Assembly (NCBI RefSeq): GCF_000685965.1
Contig: NZ_JMLE01000035.1
Location: 1-40,101, forward strand
Origin: Arthrobacter sp. UNC362MFTsu5.1
GTDB lineage: Bacteria > Actinomycetota > Actinomycetes > Actinomycetales > Micrococcaceae
DNA length: 40,101 bases
Direction of reading: 5' to 3'
Shown here: positions 7,866 through 16,307 of the stretch, in pieces
How the letters are laid out: every line of letters starts with the position of its first letter
Position numbering within the stretch: the first letter of the stretch is position 1
The notes under the pieces: model-generated
What the model saw: the letters and a program-made list of their open reading frames with translations, nothing else
Database searches by the model: none
Told to the model about the DNA's origin: nothing
Position numbers and translations under genes: made by a program

Positions 7866-8870
7866 ATGACCGAACAGCAGCGCCGCCCCACCCTGATGGA
7901 CGTGGCCCGCGCGGCCGGAGTCTCCAGGGCGCTGGTGTCCATCGTGATGCGCGGGGCGCCCGGGGCGTCGGAGCCGACACGGCAGAAGGTCATGGAGGCC
8001 GCCCGCGAACTCGGCTACCGGCCGGACTCCCGGGCCCGGTTGCTCCGCAGCAGCCGGACCAAGCTCCTGGGCCTGAGTTTCTCCAGCTCCCAGCCCTTCC
8101 ACACCGAAATAGTCGACGCCGCCTACGCCGAAGCCGCCGCCAGAGGCTACGAAATTGCCCTCAGCGCGGTGGCCAACGGCCGGCCCGAAGAACGGGCCAT
8201 TGAGGCGCTGCTGGATTTCGGCTCCGAAGCGCTCATCCTGATCTCCCCCACGCTCAGCAACCAGGACCTGGCCCGCTATGCCGGCCAGGTGCCCCTTGTG
8301 AGCCTGCTCCGCAACGACGTCGGCGAGTCCGTCGATTCGGTCAGCAGTGATGACCACGCTGGTATCCGGATCGCCGTGGACCACCTCACCGCCCTCGGTC
8401 ACCGCCGCATTGTCCACGTCGACGGCGGAACAGCCGTCTCCGCAGACCAACGCCGGGCAGCCTTCCACACCGAGATGCTCCGGCACGGGCTGGAACCCGT
8501 AACCGTGCCCGGCGGCCCAACCGAAGAGGACGGCCTGAGAGCCGGCCAGTCCCTGATAGGCGACATGCCATCAGCCATCATCGCCTTCAACGACAGGGCA
8601 GCCCTCGGCGTCATGGAAAGCCTCCGGGCAACCGGACTGCAGGTACCTACCGACGTTTCCGTCCTCGGTTACGACGACAGCCAATTCGCCCGCCTCAGCT
8701 ACGTACAGCTCTCCTCCATCAGCCAGGACGCCCCGCTCCTTGCCGCCGCAGCCGTTGACCGCGCCGTCGAACGGATAGAAACCCCCCAACCGCCAGCCCA
8801 TCTCGTCAGAACACCCCACCTGGTCCTCCGCAGAACCACGGGGCATCCCGCTCCGCAGATGCAGCCCTGA
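7866..8870 (+). CDS. LacI-family regulator of the adjacent sugar operon
   Basis: A 334-residue LacI/GalR protein with an excellent ribosome binding site (AAGGAGG). The helix-turn-helix is at residues 9-30 (LMDVARAAGVSRALVSIVMR), followed by GYRPDSRARLLRS and a periplasmic-binding-type effector domain ending in VSVLGYDDSQFARL and SSISQD. It is divergent from the dehydrogenase-isomerase operon, and the two identical palindromic boxes between them are its likely binding sites. It would repress the operon until a sugar or sugar acid is bound. This is inference from context; the effector is unknown. Confidence 0.88.
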   Translation: MTEQQRRPTLMDVARAAGVSRALVSIVMRGAPGASEPTRQKVMEAARELGYRPDSRARLLRSSRTKLLGLSFSSSQPFHTEIVDAAYAEAAARGYEIALSAVANGRPEERAIEALLDFGSEALILISPTLSNQDLARYAGQVPLVSLLRNDVGESVDSVSSDDHAGIRIAVDHLTALGHRRIVHVDGGTAVSADQRRAAFHTEMLRHGLEPVTVPGGPTEEDGLRAGQSLIGDMPSAIIAFNDRAALGVMESLRATGLQVPTDVSVLGYDDSQFARLSYVQLSSISQDAPLLAAAAVDRAVERIETPQPPAHLVRTPHLVLRRTTGHPAPQMQP

Positions 8871-8976
8871 TTCGAAGCTGGGACCCGACAGATACTCACG
8901 GGACTCGCCGAACATCGGCCTAGGTCTTGCGGCCGAAGGAAGTCCCTTCCACCTGCCAGGAAAGTCCGTAGAGGGG

Positions 8977-9213
8977 TTACTTGAATTTCTCTGCGGCCGT
9001 GTAGCGGGCTGCTTGTACAGTAATGCCGACGCTGACAGCGAAGCTGAGGAACAATGCCAGCAACCCGGCACCGACGGCGACAAAGTAGCTCGCCGGATCA
9101 GGCACTGAATCGACGACCGGCTCCATGTAGAACCATATGGTCGCACCGGCACTAATCCCGAGAAGTGCGATGAGGCCAGTCAAGACCCACGCGGCAATTG
9201 CAAGAATGACCAT
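8977..9213 (-). CDS. Small two-helix membrane protein
   Basis: 78 residues from the ATG at 9213; an ATG two codons upstream (9219) is also in frame, but GGGGGAG is placed eight bases from 9213 and only two from 9219. Two hydrophobic helices are visible, roughly residues 3-27 (ILAIAAWVLTGLIALLGISA) and 45-68 (FVAVGAGLLALFLSFAVSVG), joined by an acidic loop with proline residues. The tail ends with lysines. No catalytic motif and no family recognised. It stands alone between a LacI gene and an SRPBCC-like gene on the other strand. Confidence 0.6.
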   Translation of the reverse strand: MVILAIAAWVLTGLIALLGISAGATIWFYMEPVVDSVPDPASYFVAVGAGLLALFLSFAVSVGITVQAARYTAAEKFK

Positions 9214-9444
9214 CTTCATATCTCCCCCAATTTGGCACGTGCTGTACCCGTCACGTCCTGAATCTTAGCCATCACGTTATGTTGAGGGGATGTGTCCTAG
9301 AGGATCCCTTACCGGAGGTAGGGCTGACACCCGACATTTGGAGAAGAAGGGCGCGGGCATCCTCAAAGAGTATCCGGGTCGGCACCAACCGTTCTTAGTG
9401 CCATCCTGCCAACTTCATTCGCAGTGCCATGTCACTGTTATCTG

Positions 9445-10125
9445 GTGAAGAGAGCAGTTGAAGTTTATGCATTTATCCTCCAAATAGCTGGATTTTTTGC
9501 ACTCGGGCTGTACGGAGTCTCCCAGCTGCAAAGGCAGGACCCCCGCGGCGTTGTCGTTCTCGCGCTTCTGGCGTGTGGGATCATGCTGACGCTGCCCTAT
9601 GTCTGGGCCCACCATCGCCGCGGCAGAAACACGCAACGGTTCCTGGCAGGAAAACCATTCCGTCCACATACCTTTCATTCATCTGCCACGGCAGAGTACA
9701 AGCACGCCCCAGAAACCGTTTGGGAGCTTATCCGGCCCGCTCAAGTGGCCGTCCTGATAGAGGGTGCTGCTCAGGCGTTCAAAGTGCCGGGCACCCCGGA
9801 AGGCGAAGGCGAACGGCAGTGCTTCATTTCTGGAGATGGTCAGGTTTCTTGTGTAGAAGTTGTCAAAGAAGTTCCTTACCGCTCTGCCGTAACCAGATCG
9901 ATCTGCTCGCCACTTCAGCCGTCGGTCCAGACAACGTACATTCTGGAACCCAGCACAACTGGCTGCAAGCTCACGATGGAAACTGTTGTTGAGTCCCCGG
10001 TCGCCCTTGCGATTGCACAGCGGCAGGCTTTTCGGGCTCACAACGAAAGCTTCGTGGAAAAGGTTGGGCACCTGCTCGATAGGCAGTCAGTGCAGGAAGT
10101 GCCCACAACTTCAAGCGGAGGATGA
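9445..10125 (+). CDS. Membrane-anchored SRPBCC-like protein
   Basis: 226 residues from GTG 9445; a GTG at 9424 would add seven residues that look unnatural. Two N-terminal membrane helices (AFILQIAGFFALGLYGVS and VVVLALLACGIMLTLPYVW) are followed by a cytoplasmic domain. Its order resembles the START/SRPBCC ligand-binding fold: a first strand and helix at AEYKHAPETVWELIRP, central strands with YRSAVTRSI and TTYILEPS, and a long C-terminal helix (AQRQAFRAHNESFVEKVGHL). Such domains bind hydrophobic ligands. Ribosome binding site is weak. Function unknown; the SRPBCC assignment rests on pattern only. Confidence 0.6.
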   Translation: MKRAVEVYAFILQIAGFFALGLYGVSQLQRQDPRGVVVLALLACGIMLTLPYVWAHHRRGRNTQRFLAGKPFRPHTFHSSATAEYKHAPETVWELIRPAQVAVLIEGAAQAFKVPGTPEGEGERQCFISGDGQVSCVEVVKEVPYRSAVTRSICSPLQPSVQTTYILEPSTTGCKLTMETVVESPVALAIAQRQAFRAHNESFVEKVGHLLDRQSVQEVPTTSSGG

Positions 10126-10369
10126 TCTATCCGCAGTCGCATACACATCCTCAGACGGACATTTATCGCGGTAAACGACGCTTGTGGCAGCTGTGACCGT
10201 GGTGTCCCGGTGAACCATCGGCCAACGGTAGAAGGCGTTGCCGCCCGTAAAGACCGCTCACGATGGCAAAGGGTTCTCCTTCCGGAAATCGCTGAGTAAA
10301 AGTGAGTATTGCACCTGAAGTAGGCTTGCGGTGTCCTTCTCGGACCAGCGAATCTTTGGGGGAAGAACT

Positions 10370-10534
10370 ATGGATATTGTCTTAACTGCCGTCCTTGCGG
10401 CCATTTTCTTTTATGTCCTCTATGGGGTAATCCGGGCGGCGACGCGAGACGGCATCATTGCGGCCCGGCAAAGCCGGAAGACTGACGCAACTCAGAATGG
10501 CCAAGAGATGACGCATGACGAGCCCGCATCTTGA
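10370..10534 (+). CDS. Small single-pass membrane protein
   Basis: A 54-residue protein from ATG 10370, with GGGGGAAG six bases upstream. A membrane helix near residues 2-20 (VLTAVLAAIFFYVLYGVI) is followed by a basic, then polar tail. Its end overlaps the DUF1990 gene start by 20 bases, so the two are cotranscribed. No family recognised; the overlap suggests a role tied to the DUF1990 protein. The 244 bases before it show no gene. Confidence 0.6.
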   Translation: MDIVLTAVLAAIFFYVLYGVIRAATRDGIIAARQSRKTDATQNGQEMTHDEPAS

Positions 10535-10988
10535 CCAATGGCCCCTCAGCGACCTCAAATACCGCCGTTCAGAAGTGACGGCATTCGTCGGGAGCGGCGA
10601 CGCTGTTTGGGAGCGTGTCGCTCTTGAGGTGCTTCTTTGGAAAGTGAAAACCGCGAGTGGGTTTGTCGTGGACTCCCCAGGTCCGGCATCGCCGGGCGAC
10701 CGGGTCGTCGTAACTGCGCGCCTGTGTGGCCTCTCCGTCGTCGAACCAGTCGAAGTGGTAGACGTCGTCCAAGAACCGGACAGATCGGGGTTTTCGTACC
10801 GCACTAGGCCGGGGCACCCCGTCGATGGCGAGGAAGCCTTTTTGGTACACCGTAGTGGCGACGAAGTGCACCTCACCATTCGCTCGCTCACGCGAGCAGC
10901 TCCTCAACAACCATGGCGATTGCTTTTCCCGCTCCTCCTGATTGCACAGCGGATCATTCAGAGGCGGTACCTGCGCGCGCTGCGGTGA
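10515..10988 (+). CDS. DUF1990 family protein
   Basis: 157 residues. The layout fits DUF1990: a YRRSEVTAFVGSGDAVWERV opening, the central GFVVDSPGPASPGDRVVV and EPDRSGFSYRTRPGHP segment, the GEEAFLV strand, and the C-terminal IIQRRYLRALR helix, which is the family's most conserved feature. The family is related to the SRPBCC fold and has no firmly known function; it is common in actinobacteria. It starts within the end of the small membrane gene. A four-helix membrane protein follows after 66 bases on the same strand and may belong to the same operon. Confidence 0.8.
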   Translation: MTSPHLDQWPLSDLKYRRSEVTAFVGSGDAVWERVALEVLLWKVKTASGFVVDSPGPASPGDRVVVTARLCGLSVVEPVEVVDVVQEPDRSGFSYRTRPGHPVDGEEAFLVHRSGDEVHLTIRSLTRAAPQQPWRLLFPLLLIAQRIIQRRYLRALR

Positions 10989-11054
10989 TAGTCCGAGAGG
11001 TGCCGCGTACGGCTCGAGGACGTCACTGCTGATAAACATTCGAAGGGGATTGAT

Positions 11055-11642
11055 GTGGACGATGACGAGGTAAGTGGCTGGGTACGGCTGCTGCGCCGGG
11101 CACCGAGGTGGGCTCTGGTTCTGGGAATCGCCGTCGTATACACAGTCTTCATGCTTGGGATGAAACTCCTCCAGGGAGAGCAAGTGGAGCCAATCGAGAT
11201 CGCCGTCACGGGGGCGTTGGGCCTGGCGGTGGGCGGCTTTGCCTTGTGGTTCACCCGCCGGCAACGTGCCAAAGAAAGGCAGAAGCCCGAAGGCTGGCCC
11301 ACTGTGACCAACCTGAAACAGGCGGTATCGAAAGGGCGCCTCCCGGAAGGCGCCGCCGCTGAACAGTGGATTCCCGAGTTGACCAAGATCGCCGCCCAAG
11401 AGCGCTACATGATCTGGGCCGGGCCTCTGCTGTTTGGTGCATTTGCCGCGATGGGCGTTTTCCTGACCCTCGAGAATCCGGATCACCCCTGGTTCTGGGT
11501 ACTCGCCACCATCGGGTTTGCCGGTGTAGCCCTCTGGTATCCGATATGGATCCCGAGGCGCAGGACACGCATCGAAGGACTTATCGCCCAGTTTCCAGAT
11601 GGAGGAAATCTCATGCCCGACGAATCCATGCCCGAAAACTAA
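11055..11642 (+). CDS. Four-helix membrane protein, function unknown
   Basis: 195 residues from GTG 11055 (AAGGGG six bases upstream). Four membrane segments are visible: about 18-36 (RWALVLGIAVVYTVFMLGM), 48-66 (IAVTGALGLAVGGFALWF), 118-137 (IWAGPLLFGAFAAMGVFLTL) and 146-165 (WFWVLATIGFAGVALWYPIW). A cytoplasmic stretch of some 50 residues with many Arg and Lys lies between helices two and three. No transport or catalytic motif is recognisable. It follows the DUF1990 gene closely. Confidence 0.65.
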   Translation: MDDDEVSGWVRLLRRAPRWALVLGIAVVYTVFMLGMKLLQGEQVEPIEIAVTGALGLAVGGFALWFTRRQRAKERQKPEGWPTVTNLKQAVSKGRLPEGAAAEQWIPELTKIAAQERYMIWAGPLLFGAFAAMGVFLTLENPDHPWFWVLATIGFAGVALWYPIWIPRRRTRIEGLIAQFPDGGNLMPDESMPEN

Positions 11643-11692
11643 GCTGGCTCTTCTTTGCCAGGGCCACGGAAGCCGGTTAGCCCACGGGCTCT

Positions 11693-11995
11693 CTACCGAG
11701 GAGCAGAGTTAACGAGCTCGAAGTGTTCGACCAAGGGAAACGGTTTGTAAAATCTGTGCAGTAGTTGCCGCCACTGCTGATATTGCGGGGATCCCCTGAA
11801 ACCAACGGTGTGGTCCTCCAAACTGTCCCACTGCACAAGCAGCAAATATGTGCCGGGAGTTTCGATCGAACGCGAGAGCGACAACGAGACAAAGCCTGGC
11901 ATCGACGCAATAACCAACCGAGCGCGATCGAAGGCTGCCTCAAAATCGTCTTCTTGGCCGGAAATAACGGGAAGCAGCGCGTGCTCGGTAATCAT
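11693..11995 (-). CDS. Antibiotic biosynthesis monooxygenase (ABM) domain protein
   Basis: 100 residues, a single ABM domain of the dimeric ferredoxin-like fold: ITEHALLPVISGQEDDFEAA at the start, IASMPGFVSLSLSRSIE in the middle, then YLLLVQWDSLEDHTVGFRGS and the C-terminal YKPFPLVEHFELV. Members are small monooxygenases or heme-degrading and quinone-modifying enzymes, and many have no known substrate. The MPGF and W..LEDH positions are as expected. It is convergent with the membrane protein at 11055 and lies beside the SHOCT protein on the same strand, 30 bases away. Confidence 0.82.
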   Translation of the reverse strand: MITEHALLPVISGQEDDFEAAFDRARLVIASMPGFVSLSLSRSIETPGTYLLLVQWDSLEDHTVGFRGSPQYQQWRQLLHRFYKPFPLVEHFELVNSAPR

Positions 11996-12025
11996 TGGGC
12001 AAGTCTCGCAGGTTCGGACAGGTCG

Positions 12026-12430
12026 TCAGATATCTAGGATGCGCCGCTTTGCGGCAACGAATTCTTCTGCGGTGAGAGCGCCCTGGGAATAGAGGTTTGC
12101 TATAAGGGCAAGATCAGCCGCCACAGATTCTTTTGCGGCTGCCTTATCTGCGTTCCTGATGTGATGCTTTCCTGCCCGAACGGGAGCGGACGCTTGCTTC
12201 GTCTTGTTTTTGGTCATTGCATACCAAACCAGCACGACGGCGCCGAGAGCTGCTACCGCGATGCCCAAGGGCATGGACAAATACAAATTTGACGCGGTTC
12301 CTATGACCGCGATTGCCATTCCGACCCCAGCTAACCCGACACCGGTTACCCATCGCGCTGTCTGACGGAGGGGGTGCTTCCCTCTGAACTCAAACAAATA
12401 CCCGCCGCTCGGAACCGTGTGTTCGTTCAT
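12026..12430 (-). CDS. SHOCT-domain membrane protein
   Basis: 134 residues from ATG 12430; a longer frame to 12595 has no support. Two membrane helices at about 29-48 (VTGVGLAGVGMAIAVIG) and 55-74 (MPLGIAVAALGAVVLVWYA) are followed by a lysine-rich linker. A C-terminal SHOCT domain reads LALIANLYSQGALTAEEF and then AAKRRIL. SHOCT domains are short helical modules found at the ends of many membrane proteins; they are thought to mediate oligomerisation. Function unknown. It precedes the ABM gene on the same strand and may be cotranscribed with it. Confidence 0.75.
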   Translation of the reverse strand: MNEHTVPSGGYLFEFRGKHPLRQTARWVTGVGLAGVGMAIAVIGTASNLYLSMPLGIAVAALGAVVLVWYAMTKNKTKQASAPVRAGKHHIRNADKAAAKESVAADLALIANLYSQGALTAEEFVAAKRRILDI

Positions 12431-12573
12431 GTGGTGAAGAATAGCCCCGTGTCCAGACGTTGAACATCCCTCAAGGGCGGCGCAGTGCTCTCGGTTGGCT
12501 CCACCCGCGAGTGTTGCAGTCAAGCAGGGGCAGCCATCTTGGCGCTGCACGCCGTTGGTCGTATCGTGGCCGC

Positions 12574-12690
12574 ATGTCAATCCTTTTGGAGGCAATCGGG
12601 GCTGTGGTTCAGGCGGTCATAGAGGCCGCGTCCGACGTGCTATTCCGGAGCCGCGGAGAGAAAGATCAGGACGACGTTTCCGACGAATAG
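12574..12690 (+). CDS. Possible 38-residue small protein
   Basis: ATG 12574 opens MSILLEAIGAVVQAVIEA, an amphipathic or short membrane helix, followed by a charged tail (RSRGEKDQDDVSDE). Third codon positions are GC-biased. No clear ribosome binding site, and its end overlaps the tail of the GyrB-like gene by 25 bases. It could be a genuine small protein divergent from the SHOCT gene, or chance. Confidence 0.35.
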   Translation: MSILLEAIGAVVQAVIEAASDVLFRSRGEKDQDDVSDE

Positions 12691-13328
12691 ACAGCCGAGT
12701 TCTCTTTCCCTTCCCGGATTTCAATTGTGAGCGAGGGAACTGGTGGCTTAGCCAATTGGCGGAGCTCGCCTACTGTGACCTCGGCGGGCTTGACGAAGTC
12801 CGCGTCCGGCAGGAAATGCACGATCGTTCCTGTCGTGCCGTCCCCGGGAATATCGGTTAGACCTGTCACAGGTATGCCATGCTCGTAGCGCTGAGTCCAG
12901 GACCCATTGAGCCTGCGGTTGGTATGCGCGAGCCAGGTGCTAAGTGCAGCGACAACCGACATCCCGCGCCGCGGCAGCCCGTCCGGTAGCCCTACAGTCT
13001 CCCGGGAATCGAAGAACCGAATGTCCTTGGTGGCCATCACTGGCTTTCGGACCGTCCGGCCCTGGTCGTCGGTGCGTGTATCAGTCCCCCGCCCAGTGTC
13101 CGCGACGGACACTGATCCATCCGAGTGAACTGTGATCGTAATATGCGCTGGCCTGCCATGGTGTTCGGCTTCGTCTACTGCATAGGCAAGCACTTCAAGA
13201 ATCAGGTGAATTGTCCCCTTCCGCGCGTACACGTCCGCATTTCTCTGTATTTGCGCAAGATGATCACGATCCACCTGCTTGGACCAGTCGTGTGTCGTGA
13301 TCTTCCAGGCGTCCCTAGAAGTTTCCAT
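12666..13328 (-). CDS. Free-standing GyrB-like GHKL ATPase domain protein
   Basis: 220 residues from ATG 13328. The order of motifs follows the ATPase domain of gyrase subunit B: IHLILEVLAYAVDEAE near 40-55 (motif N1), SVADTGRGTD near 74-83 (the DxGxG motif that binds adenine), GMSVVAALSTWLAHT near 122-136, RYEHGIPV near 147, and GTTGTIVHFLPD near 164. The protein then ends: the transducer, TOPRIM and tail domains of GyrB are absent. The catalytic Glu (E45) is kept, but the magnesium-binding Asn of GyrB is Tyr49 and the ATP-lid loop HGVG is PRRG. It may bind nucleotide poorly or differently. Role unknown; other GHKL proteins are more distant. Confidence 0.65.
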   Translation of the reverse strand: METSRDAWKITTHDWSKQVDRDHLAQIQRNADVYARKGTIHLILEVLAYAVDEAEHHGRPAHITITVHSDGSVSVADTGRGTDTRTDDQGRTVRKPVMATKDIRFFDSRETVGLPDGLPRRGMSVVAALSTWLAHTNRRLNGSWTQRYEHGIPVTGLTDIPGDGTTGTIVHFLPDADFVKPAEVTVGELRQLAKPPVPSLTIEIREGKENSAVYSSETSS

Positions 13329-13504
13329 GCGGAACAGTATTGCAAGCCGCGCTCGCCGCGACCCGGCGAAACACCCTGTCGCCATACCTCACTCAGTCCA
13401 AGTTCGGTTTTTCTGCCCTGCCTGTAACTTCAGGCGAGCTCCCGGAAATTTAGATATCAAGCGGGACATTCAGCCCGCCGTCACAGATATTGGGGGTTAC
13501 AACA

Positions 13505-14263
13505 ATGAATTCCAATCGCGCCGGAATCTTCACGGCCGTCACGATGGCGAGTTTCGCCGTCGGCCTTGTACTTGCCGGATGTGGGCTACAGCCAGGAACT
13601 GGCTCTGCCGCCGCCTCGAACGTAACCGTGAACGACACGGCCGAACCCACGCCAGCGCTGGCATTTCTCTCAGCTTCTTCCGCGGCACCGGCGGTTCCTG
13701 CCACCAGTGCGGTATCAGCGTCAGCAGTGCCCGCCTCGTCGGCGAAGCATGCAGCTCCGGCACTGAAAACCTTCACATTCCCGGACGGACACATCTCCTT
13801 CGCCTATCCGGAGGCATGGACGGTGCGAACCGCGCTCCCGCCTGCAGGCCTCCCCGGCATGGAAGCGATCGTCACTGACAGTGCAGGCAATGATCTGCTC
13901 TTCCTGGGAAATGGCATGACCGCTGGTTGTGCTGGCGGCCCCGTATCCCGTCGGGTATTCGATCAAGCGGCTGTTCCTGGGATGGCTGCACCGGACGGCA
14001 CCGAGCCCATTTTCGGGTTCGTCGTGGAGTCCTATGGTGATGGTGAGGCCTACTTCATGGGGCTAAGCGATCCCCGCTCCCTGGAGCAGGGTGAGGGCGC
14101 CTCATCGTGGTGCAATCTCGTGTCAACGGCCAACGGCGGCCTGAGCACCCGTGTTCTGTTCAACGACCCCGCGTTCCTCAACAGGGGCGCAGCCAGGGCC
14201 TGGATGGCAACTGACCAATACGCCCAACTCAAGGCGCTGCTGATCAGCCTGACCTACGCCTGA
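13505..14263 (+). CDS. Lipoprotein of unknown function
   Basis: 252 residues. The N-terminus is a lipoprotein signal: NRAG, a hydrophobic stretch (FTAVTMASFAVGLVLAGC) and a lipobox LAGC near residue 27. A low-complexity Ala/Ser/Pro/Thr linker follows to about residue 95. The exported domain begins with FTFPDGHISFAYPEAWTVRT, a pattern common in surface lipoproteins of actinobacteria (a PsbP/LpqN-like 'fPegwtv' strand). Start ATG 13505 has GGGGG eight bases upstream. A hairpin terminator lies 17 bases beyond the stop. Function unknown; probably a cell-envelope protein. Confidence 0.8.
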   Translation: MNSNRAGIFTAVTMASFAVGLVLAGCGLQPGTGSAAASNVTVNDTAEPTPALAFLSASSAAPAVPATSAVSASAVPASSAKHAAPALKTFTFPDGHISFAYPEAWTVRTALPPAGLPGMEAIVTDSAGNDLLFLGNGMTAGCAGGPVSRRVFDQAAVPGMAAPDGTEPIFGFVVESYGDGEAYFMGLSDPRSLEQGEGASSWCNLVSTANGGLSTRVLFNDPAFLNRGAARAWMATDQYAQLKALLISLTYA

Positions 14264-14279
14264 TCCTCGCGTTGCGAAA

Positions 14280-14313
14280 GATAGCCCGCCGGACGGTGAA
14301 ACGGCGGGCTATC
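14280..14313 (+). terminator. Terminator hairpin after the lipoprotein gene
   Basis: Perfect 12-bp stem (GATAGCCCGCCG with its complement) around a 10-base loop, starting 17 bases after the stop. No long U tract follows. Good intrinsic-terminator candidate. Confidence 0.75.
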
Positions 14314-14411
14314 CACCGGGGCCGCATCTTCCCTTCCTCAGAACAAAGGAGGATCGAAGCAAAAACCCACCCCTCCAGATAGCTACGTTTCCCGCAAAGA
14401 GCGATGCTTAG

Positions 14412-15041
14412 ATGGACCACATGGGGAGCATAACGGTGGTTGAGGAGCTGCGTGAGCACTACGCAGCAGTGGTCGGATCCGAGCCGGAGTATCACGAGAT
14501 GCGTACCCGTTCAGGCGAATCCCTGGGCGTCTTCGAGTGGCCTAAGGGTAGGAGCCGGATGGGCGTCCACCTCTATGCGTCGGCCGGCGCCACCCGCCAC
14601 GGCCCGGGAGCAAGGCAGCACGCCGTTGAGCTCTTTCTAGGGGTGAACACGGGTTCTGAGGCGGTAAAAGAGGCCTTCGCAAACATGACATTGAGCGTCC
14701 TCAAAAGCAACACTGTGCCTCAACACGGCGTGTTCGTCGCAGGCAGTCGGAAAGTCATCAAAGGACGGAAATTCACGGGATGGGTCCTCACTGAACGTCC
14801 CGATGACCTGATTCCGGAGCTCCAGCTGACCACCGGCCGGCACGTTGTATTTCTCGACGCTCTGCCGGTCTTTCCCGAGGAGGCCCAGTACAGGCACGGC
14901 AACCGATCCGACGAGCTTTTCGGTATCTGGGAAGAGACCGGCGTCGAATCCTGGAACCTCGACAGGGACCTGCCAGCGGGGATCGAGAGGCGCCGAATCC
15001 TTCGCAGGCCCTTGTGGTTCCTGCGCAACGGGAGGCCCTAA
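14412..15041 (+). CDS. Suppressor-of-fused (SUFU) domain-like protein
   Basis: 209 residues; ATG 14412 is used, with an alternative ATG at 14421. The sequence starts with a helix (VVEELREHYAAVVG), then strands MGVHLYASAGATRHGPGA and HAVELFLGVN, and later HVVFLDALPVFPEEAQYR and SDELFGIWEETGVESWNLDR. This order, with the DALPVFPEEAxY segment followed by an 'hGsdELf' stretch, resembles bacterial SUFU-domain proteins, which are often linked to immunity against polymorphic toxins. No toxin gene is seen nearby, so the role here is open. Assignment is by pattern and only moderately sure. Confidence 0.55.
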   Translation: MDHMGSITVVEELREHYAAVVGSEPEYHEMRTRSGESLGVFEWPKGRSRMGVHLYASAGATRHGPGARQHAVELFLGVNTGSEAVKEAFANMTLSVLKSNTVPQHGVFVAGSRKVIKGRKFTGWVLTERPDDLIPELQLTTGRHVVFLDALPVFPEEAQYRHGNRSDELFGIWEETGVESWNLDRDLPAGIERRRILRRPLWFLRNGRP

Positions 15042-15129
15042 TTACCGCGCGGCATTGGTCCGCGAGCCAATTTGGGTAAGGACGTGTGGCCGCAACGACT
15101 CGTTGCCTGGTGTGTGAGTCGGCTCGGCG

Positions 15130-16203
15130 TCACCAACCGCCGCGCGTCGGCGTATGTCCCTTTCTGGCATCAGCGGGCATTGCCATTTCGGCCCGCAGAC
15201 CCAGCAGCCGGATTGGACGGCCCGCTTCGATTTCCGCTGCGAGGTCCAAGGTCCGCGCGAGGATTTCGTGCCGGTCGAACGTCTCGGGAATCTTTCTCGC
15301 GTGGGTCTTCGTGAAGAACGGCGCATAACGAATCTTGAGGGTCAGCCCAACCACCGGCCGTCCTTCGGCCACAACATCCTCGAGGACACGCGCTGTCAGC
15401 TCCCTCAGGGCGTCATCCACCTGGGCGGGCTCAGTCAGGTCCCGTTGGAAGGTGGTCTCCCGGCTGTGCCCGCGGGGAACCCACGGGGTATCGTCCACAA
15501 CGCTGGCGCCGTCCCCGCGTCCGAGCTCCGCATACCAAGGACCCATCCGGGGGCCGAACTCCGGGACCAGGTCTTGGGGGTCGCACGCGGCCAGCTCGGC
15601 GACCGTGTTGATGCCGAGTTTGGCCAGCCGGCCCGACACTTTGGTTCCGACGCCCCACAGGTCCTTAGTCGGACGGGTGCCCATGACCTCCAGCCAGTTC
15701 GCGGCAGTGAGGCGGAAGACACCCGCCGGCTTGCCGAAACCGGTGGCGACCTTGGCTCGAACCAGGGTATCGCCGATGCCCACGCTGCAATGCAGCTGCG
15801 TCCGCTCCAGGACAGCGGCCTGCACCTCCCGGGCGTAGGCTTCCGGGTTCTCTGTCTCCACGCCAACAAAAGCTTCATCCCACCCCAGCACCTGCACCGT
15901 GGCCCCGGGCTGCGAGCGTAGGGTTGCCATCACTGTTTCCGATGCGGCGAGGTAGGCTTCGCGATCGACGGGCAGGATCACAGCGTCGGGCACTTTCCGG
16001 GCCGCAATGCGCAAGGGCATTCCGGAACCCACGCCGAACGCCCTGGCTTCGTAGGACGCGGTCGACACCACAGCTCGTTCCGTGGGGTCGCCCCGGCCGC
16101 CGACAATGATCGGTTTGCCCGCAAGCTCCGGCCGCCGGAGCACTTCGACAGCCGCGATGAACTGGTCGAGGTCGACGTGCAGCACCCACCGGATTCCGCT
16201 CAC
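15130..16203 (-). CDS. dinB: DNA polymerase IV (Y family)
   Basis: 357 residues, the usual length for DinB. The palm begins HVDLDQFIAAVEVLRRPEL with the metal-binding Asp and the YEARAFGVGSGMPL segment of the steric gate and fingers. The second metal site appears as LGWDEAFVGV near residue 106. A helix-hairpin-helix (DLWGVGTKVSGRLAKLGI) and the little-finger domain follow, with RETTFQRDLTE near 245. Pol IV copies damaged or stalled templates with low fidelity and lacks proofreading. GTG and TTG starts upstream are not needed; the ATG at 16203 fits family alignments. No LexA box was recognised just upstream, so SOS control is not shown. Confidence 0.93.
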   Translation of the reverse strand: MSGIRWVLHVDLDQFIAAVEVLRRPELAGKPIIVGGRGDPTERAVVSTASYEARAFGVGSGMPLRIAARKVPDAVILPVDREAYLAASETVMATLRSQPGATVQVLGWDEAFVGVETENPEAYAREVQAAVLERTQLHCSVGIGDTLVRAKVATGFGKPAGVFRLTAANWLEVMGTRPTKDLWGVGTKVSGRLAKLGINTVAELAACDPQDLVPEFGPRMGPWYAELGRGDGASVVDDTPWVPRGHSRETTFQRDLTEPAQVDDALRELTARVLEDVVAEGRPVVGLTLKIRYAPFFTKTHARKIPETFDRHEILARTLDLAAEIEAGRPIRLLGLRAEMAMPADARKGHTPTRGGW

Positions 16204-16307
16204 GCCACCAGTCTGCCTTAATCATCGCTGGCTGGCATCGACGTGGTTTAAACCAAGTCACTGCCTCGACCCTGCTTGAGGTCGTTGGGTCCTCCATCGT
16301 TGTCCCG

